Below, piece after piece: positions 1-8,082 of a DNA stretch of 56,861 bases. Source of the stretch: Lachnospiraceae bacterium (GTDB lineage: Bacteria; Bacillota; Clostridia; Lachnospirales; Lachnospiraceae); contig JALELZ010000009.1 of NCBI GenBank assembly GCA_022768465.1, forward strand, positions 1 through 56,861, written 5' to 3'. The notes beneath the pieces were generated by a model that was not told the origin of the DNA, ran no database searches, and saw nothing but the letters and a program-made list of their open reading frames with translations. Both the position numbers and the translations under genes were made by a program. The stretch's first letter is position 1; the number at the start of each line of letters is the position of its first letter.

Positions 1-257
1 AATTTTGCCATATACTTCAAATTACGAACAGAATATCCTTTGCTTTCTGGAAAAGCAATCCGAATATCTGCTGCAAGGTTATCAATAAACTTGTTTCCCC
101 ATGATTTATGTTCATTGATTACGCAACCAATATCATAATAAAGAAGCAGCATATCTGCATTCACATGAACTGCTGCACGGTACTGTGCAGCCCTGATTTC
201 GCTCTTGATATTTTCGATAATGGAGAGATACTCAGTTGTATTCATTAACACATTCAT
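1..257 (-). CDS. YhcG/DUF1016 family nuclease, N-terminal part only
   Basis: A reading frame opens at ATG 257 and runs off the left edge, giving about 85 residues. It reads like the DUF1016 N-terminal domain of YhcG-type PDDEXK nucleases: residues such as QYRAAVHVNADMLLLYYDIG, then INEHKSWGNKFIDNLA and GYSVRNLKYMAKF, are the conserved core of that domain. YhcG-like proteins are found with restriction-modification and other defence genes, but their exact role is not settled. The catalytic PDDEXK half would lie outside the window. The 258-474 stretch upstream is AT-rich and holds no gene that I can see. Confidence 0.8.
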   Translation of the reverse strand, partial: MNVLMNTTEYLSIIENIKSEIRAAQYRAAVHVNADMLLLYYDIGCVINEHKSWGNKFIDNLAADIRIAFPESKGYSVRNLKYMAK

Positions 258-474
258 CGCCTCACTTTCACATAATTCTTATCATTATTTTCTCTATAAT
301 AAGATGCTCATATACAATTTTTGAAATCTAAATCGGTTTGAATTGCTCATAATTTCCCTTTTCTATTACTTAACTGAATTCACCTATATTATATAAGATA
401 TATTATAGCTTTATTATTTTTTGAATATTCAATATTTGAAGCAGCAATATTTTGAAGCTATAACGAGGTTATGA

Positions 475-492
475 AGAGTTTCATGAAACTCT
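475..492. repeat. 18-bp perfect palindrome
   Basis: AGAGTTTCATGAAACTCT is a perfect inverted repeat between nhaC and the YhcG-like gene. It may be a regulator site or the tip of a transcript hairpin. No binding protein can be assigned. Confidence 0.5.
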
Positions 493-496
493 CCAT

Positions 497-540
497 CAAA
501 AACAGCTGCATCAAGTTCTCACTCAACGCAGCTGTCTTTT
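497..540. terminator. Intrinsic terminator downstream of nhaC
   Basis: ACAGCTGC (502-509) and GCAGCTGT (528-535) form an 8-bp stem with an 18-nt loop. Read leftward it is followed by five T (501-497); read rightward by CTTTT. It lies just past the nhaC stop and could work in both directions. Confidence 0.6.
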
Positions 541-554
541 ACGGCCTCATATAT

Positions 555-2078
555 TTAAGCCTTCACTCTTTTCTTTATCATCATAAGTACCGCAAACATC
601 ATCACTATGCCTATCGGCAGACAGATGACCGCACTCCTTACGAATCCTGTTATTATGTAACATATAAATGTGACTATAGCCACAGTCAGCGCATACGGCA
701 GCTGTGTGGAAACATGCAGCAGATGGTCACACTGTGCTCCCGCAGATGCCATTATCGTTGTATCCGATATCGGTGAGCAGTGATCTCCGCATACGGCACC
801 TGCCATGCAGGCAGAAATGGCAATGATCATAAGCTCATTGGAAAGATCCCCGCCGAAAACATTAACAACTATAGGGATCAGCACACCAAAGGTCCCCCAT
901 GAGGTTCCGGTTGCAAATGCCAGGAAGCAGCCGATTAAGAATACCATTGAAGGCAGGAAGCTCATGATAGCTTCATTTTCAGCTACGACTGCTACGAGTC
1001 CGGCAACGTATTCCTTTGCTCCGAGCGAATCTGTCATAGTCTTTAATGACCATGCAAACGTCAGTATAAGTATCGCCGGCACCATGCTCTTAAAGCCCTC
1101 CGGCAGAGCGTTCATGCACTCCTTAAAGTCAAGCACTCCGGAAGCAATAAAGAATACCACTGTTATTATAAGTGCTGCTACAGAACCGATTGAAAGGCCG
1201 ACTGAAGCATCCGCTCCTGAAAATGCCTCCACAAACGGAGTTCCGTCAAAGAATCCGCCTGAATATATAAGTCCCGTAACACAGCAAACGATAAGCACGC
1301 ATATAGGAAGAACCAGATGTATAACCCTGCCCTTTGCGCTTACCGGAGGCTCCGGCTGATCATCAGCGCCTGTAATATTAGGAGAAGGCTCCGGATCAGG
1401 TGCCGAGTAATTGAGGTTATTGGTTCGCTCAGCAGACTTCATCGGACCGTAGTCAAAGTCTGTGAGTGTGAGTATCACCATCATTGCCACTGTAAGCAGC
1501 GCATAGAAGTTATACGGGATAGCACGGATAAAAAGCTCCAGACCGTTTGCATCCTCAACGAAGCCTGATACAGCTGCTGCCCATGATGATACCGGTGCTA
1601 TGATGCATATCGGTGCTGCTGTAGCGTCTATAAGATACGCAAGCTTTGCTCTGCTGATACCATGCTTATCTGTGAGAGGTCTCATGACAGAACCTACGGT
1701 AAGGCAGTTGAAATAGTCATCGATGAAGATAAGGCAGCCCAAAACTATTGTTGAAAGCTGTGCGCCTATCTTTGTTTTGATATGCTCCTGTGACCAACGT
1801 CCGAATGCTGCCGAGCCGCCCGCGCGGTTCATAAGCATTACCATAGCTCCGAGCACTACCAGGAATACCAATATGCCGACATTATACGGATCAGATATTG
1901 AACCAATAATTCCGTCTGTCAGCACATGCTCTATCGTGCCTGTGAAACTGAAGCCTGAATAAAGCAGTCCGCCGCACACAATACCTATGAACAGTGAGGA
2001 ATATACTTCCTTAGTGATCAGCGCCAAAACAATCGCTACTACCGGTGGCAGCAGCGACCATATAGTATTTATAAACAT
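555..2078 (-). CDS. NhaC-family Na+/H+ antiporter
   Basis: A 507-residue polytopic membrane protein of the NhaC family (ion transporter superfamily), expected to exchange sodium for protons. Typical family segments are FIDDYFNCLTVGSVMRPLTD near residue 120, ATGTSWGTFGVLIPIV near 390 and GDHCSPISDTTIMASAGAQC near 430. The start is set at ATG 2078 because GGAGGG lies 5 bases upstream; the longer frame would begin with a TTG overlapping that site. A hydrophilic Pro/Glu/Asp-rich loop lies near residues 225-250. It has its own strong promoter and terminator. The transported ion pair is a family inference; some members exchange organic substrates such as malate and lactate. Confidence 0.85.
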   Translation of the reverse strand: MFINTIWSLLPPVVAIVLALITKEVYSSLFIGIVCGGLLYSGFSFTGTIEHVLTDGIIGSISDPYNVGILVFLVVLGAMVMLMNRAGGSAAFGRWSQEHIKTKIGAQLSTIVLGCLIFIDDYFNCLTVGSVMRPLTDKHGISRAKLAYLIDATAAPICIIAPVSSWAAAVSGFVEDANGLELFIRAIPYNFYALLTVAMMVILTLTDFDYGPMKSAERTNNLNYSAPDPEPSPNITGADDQPEPPVSAKGRVIHLVLPICVLIVCCVTGLIYSGGFFDGTPFVEAFSGADASVGLSIGSVAALIITVVFFIASGVLDFKECMNALPEGFKSMVPAILILTFAWSLKTMTDSLGAKEYVAGLVAVVAENEAIMSFLPSMVFLIGCFLAFATGTSWGTFGVLIPIVVNVFGGDLSNELMIIAISACMAGAVCGDHCSPISDTTIMASAGAQCDHLLHVSTQLPYALTVAIVTFICYIITGFVRSAVICLPIGIVMMFAVLMMIKKRVKA

Positions 2079-2107
2079 AACACCCTCCAAATATTATTAC
2101 GGTTTGC

Positions 2108-2136
2108 AGTATATAATATATGATACCCTACGTCAA
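2108..2136 (-). promoter_or_regulatory. Promoter of the nhaC-family gene
   Basis: On the minus strand TTGACG (2136-2131), a 17-bp spacer and TATACT (2113-2108) form a near-consensus sigma-70-type promoter, 30 bp before the ATG at 2078. Confidence 0.75.
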
Positions 2137-2244
2137 ATACACTTTTTGCTTTTTGATGTATATTTACCGTTATTTATTGTAAACCACATAAATACTGAGA
2201 GAGTGCGCTTTTTTTTCGTTGTTTTTGCACTGTTTCTGCCCTGA

Positions 2245-3843
2245 TCACACTTCCGGGATCGGCCTTTTCGGCAATACCCTTTCACAGGCTGCAGCTATTT
2301 TCAATAGCTCATGATCATCCATGATTCGGCCGACCAGATTAAGTCCGACCGGCGCACCGCTTTCTGATATACCGCACGGAATAGATATGATTGGATTTCC
2401 TGCTGTTGCAGGTATTCCCTGCGCTGTAACTCCCGGCAAAATAAGAGCATCAATCTCATATCTATCAAAAGCGCCCCATATACCGCGCTCACCGCAAATA
2501 TCCAGATCATTTGCTCTGGCATCCACAAATGCCATATTCATGATCGGATTTTCTCTGTTTTCTACATATTCCAGATAATCCTGTCCTATTGGTATCGCCT
2601 CCGGATGCGCCTTGTTCCAGGCGATAAGTTCTGCAAGACTCTTAAATGGTAAATCTTTTTGCTTTGCCAGATAATGATTTAATCTTACCTTGAATCCATC
2701 ACACATAACCACATCATTGAGACGCTCCGTATGCTTTTCAGGCACTTCCAATGCTTCAGCATGCAGAAATCCTTCTACATCTATGATATTAGCTCCGGCT
2801 TCTTCAAGCTTATTTACAGCAGCCTCCAGCACCTCTATTTCATCTCTTATCATACCTCCTGCCGCTGACATATATCCGGTTCTCACTATTCCTATACGTT
2901 TTCCTGATAATTCAGCATCGTCAAGTCCATCTGTAAGCTTTATACCCATTTGTACATTTGGCGATATCTCTGTCAATGCATCTGCCACTGCGCCTAAGTC
3001 TAGGCTCTTTTTAGTAGTGTCCACTGTCGCTGTCTTTGTACTCTGCCTGATTTCTTCAGCACGGAAGGTATCGGGATCATCTTCGTCCCTTGCTATAATG
3101 ACATCCGCTATGATTGCTGCATCCTTTACACATCTTGTAATAGGACCCGGGACGTCCTGACACATTAGCACAGGCAACACTCCTGTTCTGCTCACAAGTC
3201 CTACTGTAGGCTTATATCCGACAACTCCGTTAAAGCATGCCGGCTCAAAAATCGATCCGGCTGTATCGGTGCCGATTGATGCTGCTGTAAAATCCGCCGC
3301 AACAGAAACTGCACTTCCGCCGCTGGAACCACCAGGTTTCAGTTTTTTATCTTCTTTGCTGAAAGGATTTATCGGTGAACCATTTATAATTCCGCTGTAG
3401 CAGTTGGGTGAACTCATTGAAACAAAGCCGTAGTATTCAGATAGATTATTCTTTCCGAGTATAATCGCACCTGCCTCTCTGAGCCTTTTAACTATAAATG
3501 CATCTGATTCTGCATAGTGATCCTTAAGTGCCACAGACCCGCAGGTCGTATGCATTTTATCGCCTGTATCTATAGAATCCTTAAGCATTATCGGTATCCC
3601 ATGCAGCGCCCCTCTGATTTTTCCGTGAGCTCTTTCCCAATCACGCTCTCTTGCTATTGCAAATGCATCAGGATTAAACTCTCGCACAGATTTGAGCCTT
3701 ATTCCTGCCGTATCCTCAGCCGCAATATGCTCAAGATATGCCCATACCAGCTTCTCGCTGGTGGTTTCTCCTGCTTCAAGCATACTAAGAAGCTCCGAAA
3801 TGGTTTTTTTTCTTATATTTTCTTTGTAAAATCTATATTTCAT
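2245..3843 (-). CDS. Amidase signature family hydrolase
   Basis: A 532-residue amidase-signature enzyme. The expected Ser-cisSer-Lys triad is visible: Lys in IMLKDSIDTG (about residue 88), the cis-Ser in GGSSGGSA (about 172) and the nucleophile Ser in IGTDTAGSIFEPA (about 197), followed by GVVGYKPT. The family hydrolyses amides; close relatives include GatA and free-standing amidases. No gatB or gatC lies nearby, so a stand-alone amidase is favoured over tRNA amidotransferase. A weakly conserved hydrophilic insertion lies around residues 265-310. The ribosome binding site is poor: AAGG sits about 14 bases upstream, within a short AGCCT/AGGCT hairpin. Substrate unknown. Confidence 0.85.
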   Translation of the reverse strand: MKYRFYKENIRKKTISELLSMLEAGETTSEKLVWAYLEHIAAEDTAGIRLKSVREFNPDAFAIARERDWERAHGKIRGALHGIPIMLKDSIDTGDKMHTTCGSVALKDHYAESDAFIVKRLREAGAIILGKNNLSEYYGFVSMSSPNCYSGIINGSPINPFSKEDKKLKPGGSSGGSAVSVAADFTAASIGTDTAGSIFEPACFNGVVGYKPTVGLVSRTGVLPVLMCQDVPGPITRCVKDAAIIADVIIARDEDDPDTFRAEEIRQSTKTATVDTTKKSLDLGAVADALTEISPNVQMGIKLTDGLDDAELSGKRIGIVRTGYMSAAGGMIRDEIEVLEAAVNKLEEAGANIIDVEGFLHAEALEVPEKHTERLNDVVMCDGFKVRLNHYLAKQKDLPFKSLAELIAWNKAHPEAIPIGQDYLEYVENRENPIMNMAFVDARANDLDICGERGIWGAFDRYEIDALILPGVTAQGIPATAGNPIISIPCGISESGAPVGLNLVGRIMDDHELLKIAAACERVLPKRPIPEV

Positions 3844-3888
3844 GGCTTTATTAATAGCCTTCAGGCTTTTCTCTATATAATAATTATC

Positions 3889-3949
3889 TTAAAAAGAAGA
3901 TCTTGCTTGCGAGTATATATGTCTCAGTTCCGTAAGCGAGATCCTCTTT
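3889..3949 (-). terminator. Intrinsic terminator after the AGCS symporter gene
   Basis: GATCTTGCTTGC (3899-3910) pairs with GTAAGCGAGATC (3932-3943), and flanking AAAGA/TCTTT extends the stem. Read leftward it ends in a CTTTTT tract just beyond the stop at 3964. Confidence 0.75.
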
Positions 3950-3963
3950 ATATCATTTATTCG

Positions 3964-5430
3964 TTATTCACCTATTTCTCTATCCGGCTCTGTTGCATAG
4001 AACAGCTTAGCATCTGCCTTCACTGTGCCCTTATGCAAATAGCGTGCTTCATAGTCCTTTGTCAGCTCCACAAACTTTGGCGAAAGTATCAAAAGTGCTA
4101 TAACGTTCCAAAGAACCGGGAACCAAATGATTATGTTTACAAATTCCCAATAAAGGTTAAAGTCCGAACCTGTGTAATTAATAGTTGCTACAATAAAAAT
4201 ATTCGGAAGACCGAAAACGATCTTAAATATCATTGATGCACGCTTGCTTAATGCAGGCCATTTACGTAAAAGATACTGAAGTGCCGCATCATAATAACCA
4301 AGTGCTGAGGTTGCTGTCGTAAATCCAAACAGAAGCATCATAAAGCATATCATTGCAACTCCTATACCGCCGAACTCATGACGGAACACGCTTATTGCCA
4401 GTGTCATGGCTGTATCACCGCTGCTCCAAAGTCCTGTTACCAGACATGAAAGACCGGTTACCGAGCAAACTACCATAGTATCTACAAATACTTCAAATAC
4501 GCCCCAAAGGCCGGCACGTACAGGGTGTGCAGTCTTTGTTCTTGCATAGATCATAGGTGAAGTTCCCATGCCTGCTTCATTTGAATCTACTGCACGAGCA
4601 ACACCTGTTCTGATTGTCGTTGCAACTGTTGCGCCTACAAATCCGCCTGTAGCAGCGGTTCCTGTAAATGCTCCCTCAAATATTGATACGATTGCAGCAG
4701 GAACATTGCCGATATTTTTAAGAATGATGATAATTCCCATGCAAAGATAAAGTATGCACATCCATGGAACTATCTTACTTGCAACCTTTGCAAGATGCGG
4801 AATTCCCTTCCAAAGAGTATATGCTACGAATATGCAGAAAAGAATAGTGAACGGCATCATAGGGATACCGAATGAGGCATGAAGAGTCTCTGCTATAGGT
4901 CCTGCCTGTGATCCTGAAAGGAACATCGCTACAAAGCCAAAGGAGAAAAGACCTGCAAGTGCAAAACCAATCTTCCAGCCCTTGTCATTACCGATACCCT
5001 CTGCCATGTAATAATAAGGACCACCGACATACTCACCGTCTCCGGTTTTTTTTCTGTAGTATGAACCGAGTGTAGCCTCTGCAAGCTTAACTGTCATTCC
5101 GAAGAATGCCCATACCCACATCCAGAATAATGCTCCGGGTCCGCCTACAGCGATAGCAGCAGCGACGCCGGAAATATTACCGGTACCTACGCAGCAGCCG
5201 AGTGCTACGCAGACCGCCTCAAACGGAGATACGCTTTTTCCTTCATTTTTATCACGAGCTTCCTTGGAAGTGAGCGAACCGAGCGTATTCTTCATGATGT
5301 GCCCGAAATGTCTGAAGACAAAGCCCTTTGACATGATAACGATGATCGCACCGATACCCATAAGTGAAAATAGATACGGATTTCCCCATAGGAAACCATC
5401 TATGGTTGACAGGATTTCATACAAAGACAT
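3964..5430 (-). CDS. AGCS-family alanine/glycine:cation symporter
   Basis: A 488-residue sodium:alanine/glycine symporter (amino acid carrier protein, AlsT/AgcS type). Signature stretches include CCVGTGNISGVAAAIAVGGP (about residue 90), GGPYYYMAEG (about 155) and GMGTSPMIYARTKTAHPVR (about 310). It is an inner-membrane protein with about 11 predicted helices. The start is taken as ATG 5430, preceded by GAGGGGGAC; a longer frame begins at ATG 5469 but has no ribosome binding site. The 5430 ribosome binding site lies inside a perfect 8-bp hairpin, and the 5' leader is folded (see 5521-5640), so post-transcriptional control is likely. Confidence 0.9.
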   Translation of the reverse strand: MSLYEILSTIDGFLWGNPYLFSLMGIGAIIVIMSKGFVFRHFGHIMKNTLGSLTSKEARDKNEGKSVSPFEAVCVALGCCVGTGNISGVAAAIAVGGPGALFWMWVWAFFGMTVKLAEATLGSYYRKKTGDGEYVGGPYYYMAEGIGNDKGWKIGFALAGLFSFGFVAMFLSGSQAGPIAETLHASFGIPMMPFTILFCIFVAYTLWKGIPHLAKVASKIVPWMCILYLCMGIIIILKNIGNVPAAIVSIFEGAFTGTAATGGFVGATVATTIRTGVARAVDSNEAGMGTSPMIYARTKTAHPVRAGLWGVFEVFVDTMVVCSVTGLSCLVTGLWSSGDTAMTLAISVFRHEFGGIGVAMICFMMLLFGFTTATSALGYYDAALQYLLRKWPALSKRASMIFKIVFGLPNIFIVATINYTGSDFNLYWEFVNIIIWFPVLWNVIALLILSPKFVELTKDYEARYLHKGTVKADAKLFYATEPDREIGE

Positions 5431-5432
5431 AA

Positions 5433-5466
5433 AGTCCCCCTCTCTGTGTTGCCTCAGTGGGGGACT
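5433..5466 (-). promoter_or_regulatory. Hairpin sequestering the AGCS ribosome binding site
   Basis: In the transcript AGUCCCCC (5466-5459) pairs perfectly with GGGGGACU (5440-5433), whose GGGGGAC is the Shine-Dalgarno sequence for ATG 5430. The loop is 18 nt. An upstream in-frame ATG (5469) lies just before the hairpin, so entry there could unfold it. Confidence 0.6.
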
Positions 5467-5520
5467 CATGTGCTTTTACTAAACTGTGCTTTCTCTGTTT
5501 CCTGATGCTTTTGATATATA

Positions 5521-5640
5521 CACAAGTTAGGTAGATCCCACTTTAGGCGAATAGCAAAGCAGACCCCGTTGAAACCAGACCTGTCGTGTTATCTATAAAG
5601 TCTATAGCTTTGCATAAACAAAATTGAATTTAGACCTATA
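5521..5640 (-). ncRNA. Candidate structured leader RNA (possible riboswitch) of the AGCS gene
   Basis: The 5' region folds by eye into a closed domain. UAGGU (5638-5634) pairs with ACCUA (5532-5528). GCAAAGC (5613-5607) pairs with GCUUUGC (5560-5554), and after a UAU bulge the stem continues as AGAC (5603-5600) with GUCU (5564-5561). A competing hairpin pairs AGACUU (5603-5598) with AGGUCU (5582-5577). It does not match the glycine, T-box, purine, lysine, SAM or c-di-GMP-I consensus that I can recall. The whole 5470-5822 interval has no protein gene. A TATTAT -10-like element lies at about 5643-5638. Confidence 0.45.
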
Positions 5641-5750
5641 ATATCACTGCACAGGGGTAAATTGTACTCTGTATACTAAATGAATATTTAACTTATTTGT
5701 TGTGCAATATCCACATAATATCGTATGTGTGCGTTATGTTATATGTTGAT

Positions 5751-5796
5751 TATTGCCAATGCTTTTTATAAGAAGTTCAAATCTTAAGAACTGTTT
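5751..5796. repeat. 46-bp direct repeat, left copy
   Basis: This 46-bp segment matches 6987-7032 with only two mismatches, in the same orientation. Read on the minus strand it encodes the C-terminal end of the glycosyltransferase at 6982-8082 (KQFLRFELLIKSIGN). The two copies flank the HipA-like gene, so the left one is a duplicated gene tail. Confidence 0.9.
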
Positions 5797-5822
5797 AGCT
5801 AACAACACCCATTCTTTTTCCT

Positions 5823-6959
5823 TTATTTCTCAAGCAGCAGTGTTGCCCTTTTATGTATCAAAGATTCTATTGCTCTAATCCTTCTGTCAGGTAAATTGTA
5901 TCTGGAATGTTTTTTGAATCCAAACTCCAGAAGCTTTCGTAACGTTTCTCTTTGCCTGTTTTCCATCACACTTGCCGCAGCTTCCATAAAATCATCATAG
6001 ACAAAAGGCATAAGTGTGGATGCATATGCTTCCAATGCATCTTCACTATTTAAATCTGTATCCATTGCGTAATTTAAGAGTGAATTACCATGGTCAAATA
6101 ACGGTGCCGGTGCAGCTATTGAATTCGTTTCATTATCCACCATAAACCCGAAATTACCAAAATGCCTGTCGGTGTTGCATATAATGGCATCGAAAACAAG
6201 CATATCATTAAGTGCACTTACAAATTCAGCCCCGAGCTTTGAATAGTATTCCTGCACAGCCTGCAGGCCGCCGGATTTTACGATACGGCCAACCGGCATG
6301 AATGAGTATCGTTTGTCTGTGAATAACTCACATGTTGAGCATAGTTCGCCTTTCCATTTAGAAAGGTTATAATTTATAGCATTTACATCCATTACTTCCG
6401 CGACTTGCGCAGCATAGAATTCCGAATATGGTTCGTTTCCTGTATTCGCTGCCCCTTTCGTGCCGCCTTTGTATAGTTTTATCTTTCCGGCAACTCTTCG
6501 CCAGCATTTCGGCAGCATTCCGTTTGTAGTAAATTCCGGACATGATTCCAATGAGGTTCGTATACTGCTGCCATATCCTGTAAATGCAATCAGCGCAAGC
6601 ACACGACTGAATCGATTATCATAAAGATTATAGTTGTTAAAACTGCCGTCAAACGCTTCTTCTGTGACCCAATAGCAGTCATTAAGCGACAGACCTTTAG
6701 AAACTCTTATGATGTTCATAGGCCTGTTCAGACTTAACCCGCACTTACTTAAAAAGTTCTGCACATATGCCCTGTTTTTAGGAATTGACCTGTGCTTTAA
6801 CCAGCTTCTAAGGCCTTCCTCTGTCAATGTAAGATCAAGCGGCAGCAAATTTCTTTTTTCTTCATTGATCCATTCAATTCTAATCTCAGGTATGCTGCTG
6901 TCTTCAGATGCAAAAAACCTGCAAAGCGGAATATCAAATTGTTTTAATGTGTAGATCAT
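5823..6959 (-). CDS. HipA/CtkA-like serine/threonine kinase
   Basis: A 378-residue protein with the HipA-type kinase core: a nucleotide-binding segment KLYKGGTKGAANTGNEPYSE (about residue 158), the catalytic loop DAIICNTDRHFGNFGF (about 260) and the metal-binding PAPLFDHGNSLL (about 285). It lacks the HipA N-terminal subdomain and resembles the stand-alone CtkA group. No HipB-type HTH antitoxin gene adjoins it. The gene lies between 46-bp direct repeats (5751-5796, 6987-7032), the right one being the native end of the upstream glycosyltransferase gene, so it looks inserted at the end of the polysaccharide locus. Target protein unknown. Confidence 0.75.
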   Translation of the reverse strand: MIYTLKQFDIPLCRFFASEDSSIPEIRIEWINEEKRNLLPLDLTLTEEGLRSWLKHRSIPKNRAYVQNFLSKCGLSLNRPMNIIRVSKGLSLNDCYWVTEEAFDGSFNNYNLYDNRFSRVLALIAFTGYGSSIRTSLESCPEFTTNGMLPKCWRRVAGKIKLYKGGTKGAANTGNEPYSEFYAAQVAEVMDVNAINYNLSKWKGELCSTCELFTDKRYSFMPVGRIVKSGGLQAVQEYYSKLGAEFVSALNDMLVFDAIICNTDRHFGNFGFMVDNETNSIAAPAPLFDHGNSLLNYAMDTDLNSEDALEAYASTLMPFVYDDFMEAAASVMENRQRETLRKLLEFGFKKHSRYNLPDRRIRAIESLIHKRATLLLEK

Positions 6960-6981
6960 TTTTATCCATTCCTATTATATG

Positions 6982-8082
6982 TCACTTATTGCCAATACTT
7001 TTTATAAGAAGTTCAAATCTTAGGAACTGTTTGTTTTTAAGAGCTTTTTCTATTTCAGCCATACTACTGCTATTCGTCTTCATATCAGTGAAATACGTAT
7101 TGATGAGATTATGCGTCAAAATAAAAACGGCTTCTCTTATTTTTCGACTTTGTTTACGTATTCTTCCTGCATTCATGATACTTTGCTTAAGTAAGTATTC
7201 ATATGCTCGCTGATCATATGAAAGCCCGAACAAAGGAAATTCTTTTAAGCATTCCTCTGTTATCCAATAGGTATCAATGCTTTTCTTCTTAGAAACTGAC
7301 GTATATGTAATACTTTGCGGATTTTGTCTGTAACCATACACCATTTCATTTAAGCATTCATAACTGTATGGCAGTCCAAACAATATAAATGAGATAGGTG
7401 TGTCCTCATACCAATATCCTTCCGGAAAGCAATAGTTTTCTAATACTGTATACCTATATATTTTTCCCCACGGGTAGCCTGACAGAGTATTTATTTCTTC
7501 TTTTATGTGTTCCCTTGCCCTTTTTTCTAAAGGCTCGATATCCGTAAATCTATATAATTCACCCTGGATAATATCCTTTTTACTGTTGTATGCCTTGTTA
7601 AGCATTGTCTGTACGGCACCCGGCACCAAAACATCATCAGAATCCAAAAATGAAATATATGTGCCCTTAAGCACCTTAAGCCCGGTATTTCTCGCCCCCG
7701 AAAATCCCTTGTTTTCTTGTGTTATGATTTCAAGCCTGGTATTACTTTTAGGCTCGACTCCTTTAAGCTTTTCTAATATTTCTGTTGTTGCATCAGTTGA
7801 TCCGTCATTTATTACTGTAATAAGCACAGAATATTCATGTTCTTGAGATAAGACTGACTTAAGACATTCCTCTATATATTTTTCCGAATTATATGCCGGT
7901 ACAATAATCTGCAGATCATATTTTATATCTATGATATTTTTGGTCAAACATATCCCATTTGGCTTCGGTGACCATTGCTCTAATAATCCTTTTGCCTCAC
8001 TTATGCTTAAGCGTGATTTTAGTGTGAATAATCCTGCATTTTTATATATTATTTTTTTTATAAACTGTTTACACTTATTCAT
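6982..8082 (-). CDS. Family 2 glycosyltransferase
   Basis: A 366-residue GT-A-fold enzyme. The family 2 domain starts near residue 55 with IIVPAYNSEKYIEECLKSVL, followed by VINDGSTDATTEIL and the DXD motif in SFLDSDD (about residue 145). It should transfer a sugar from a nucleotide donor to the growing lipid-linked repeat unit at the inner face of the membrane. The ATG overlaps the end of the wzx-like gene by 8 bp, so the two are co-translated. Its last 15 codons are duplicated downstream at 5751-5796. Confidence 0.85.
   Translation of the reverse strand: MNKCKQFIKKIIYKNAGLFTLKSRLSISEAKGLLEQWSPKPNGICLTKNIIDIKYDLQIIVPAYNSEKYIEECLKSVLSQEHEYSVLITVINDGSTDATTEILEKLKGVEPKSNTRLEIITQENKGFSGARNTGLKVLKGTYISFLDSDDVLVPGAVQTMLNKAYNSKKDIIQGELYRFTDIEPLEKRAREHIKEEINTLSGYPWGKIYRYTVLENYCFPEGYWYEDTPISFILFGLPYSYECLNEMVYGYRQNPQSITYTSVSKKKSIDTYWITEECLKEFPLFGLSYDQRAYEYLLKQSIMNAGRIRKQSRKIREAVFILTHNLINTYFTDMKTNSSSMAEIEKALKNKQFLRFELLIKSIGNK
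6987..7032. repeat. 46-bp direct repeat, right copy
   Basis: This is the native copy, forming the 3' end of the glycosyltransferase gene (stop at 6982). It is 44/46 identical to 5751-5796. The interval between the copies is occupied by the HipA-like kinase gene. Confidence 0.9.

Noticed and set aside
2245-3843. GatA subunit of Glu-tRNA(Gln) amidotransferase
   Set aside because: No gatB or gatC is adjacent and the sequence around the catalytic Ser departs from GatA; a stand-alone amidase fits better.
3517-4236. A 239-codon plus-strand frame across the amidase and AGCS genes
   Set aside because: It spans the antisense of two real genes and a terminator and has no coding signal.
5470-5640. Glycine riboswitch or T-box before the AGCS gene
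   Set aside because: No tandem glycine aptamer core and no AGGGUGGNACCGCG T-box element is present; the fold was kept only as an unassigned candidate.
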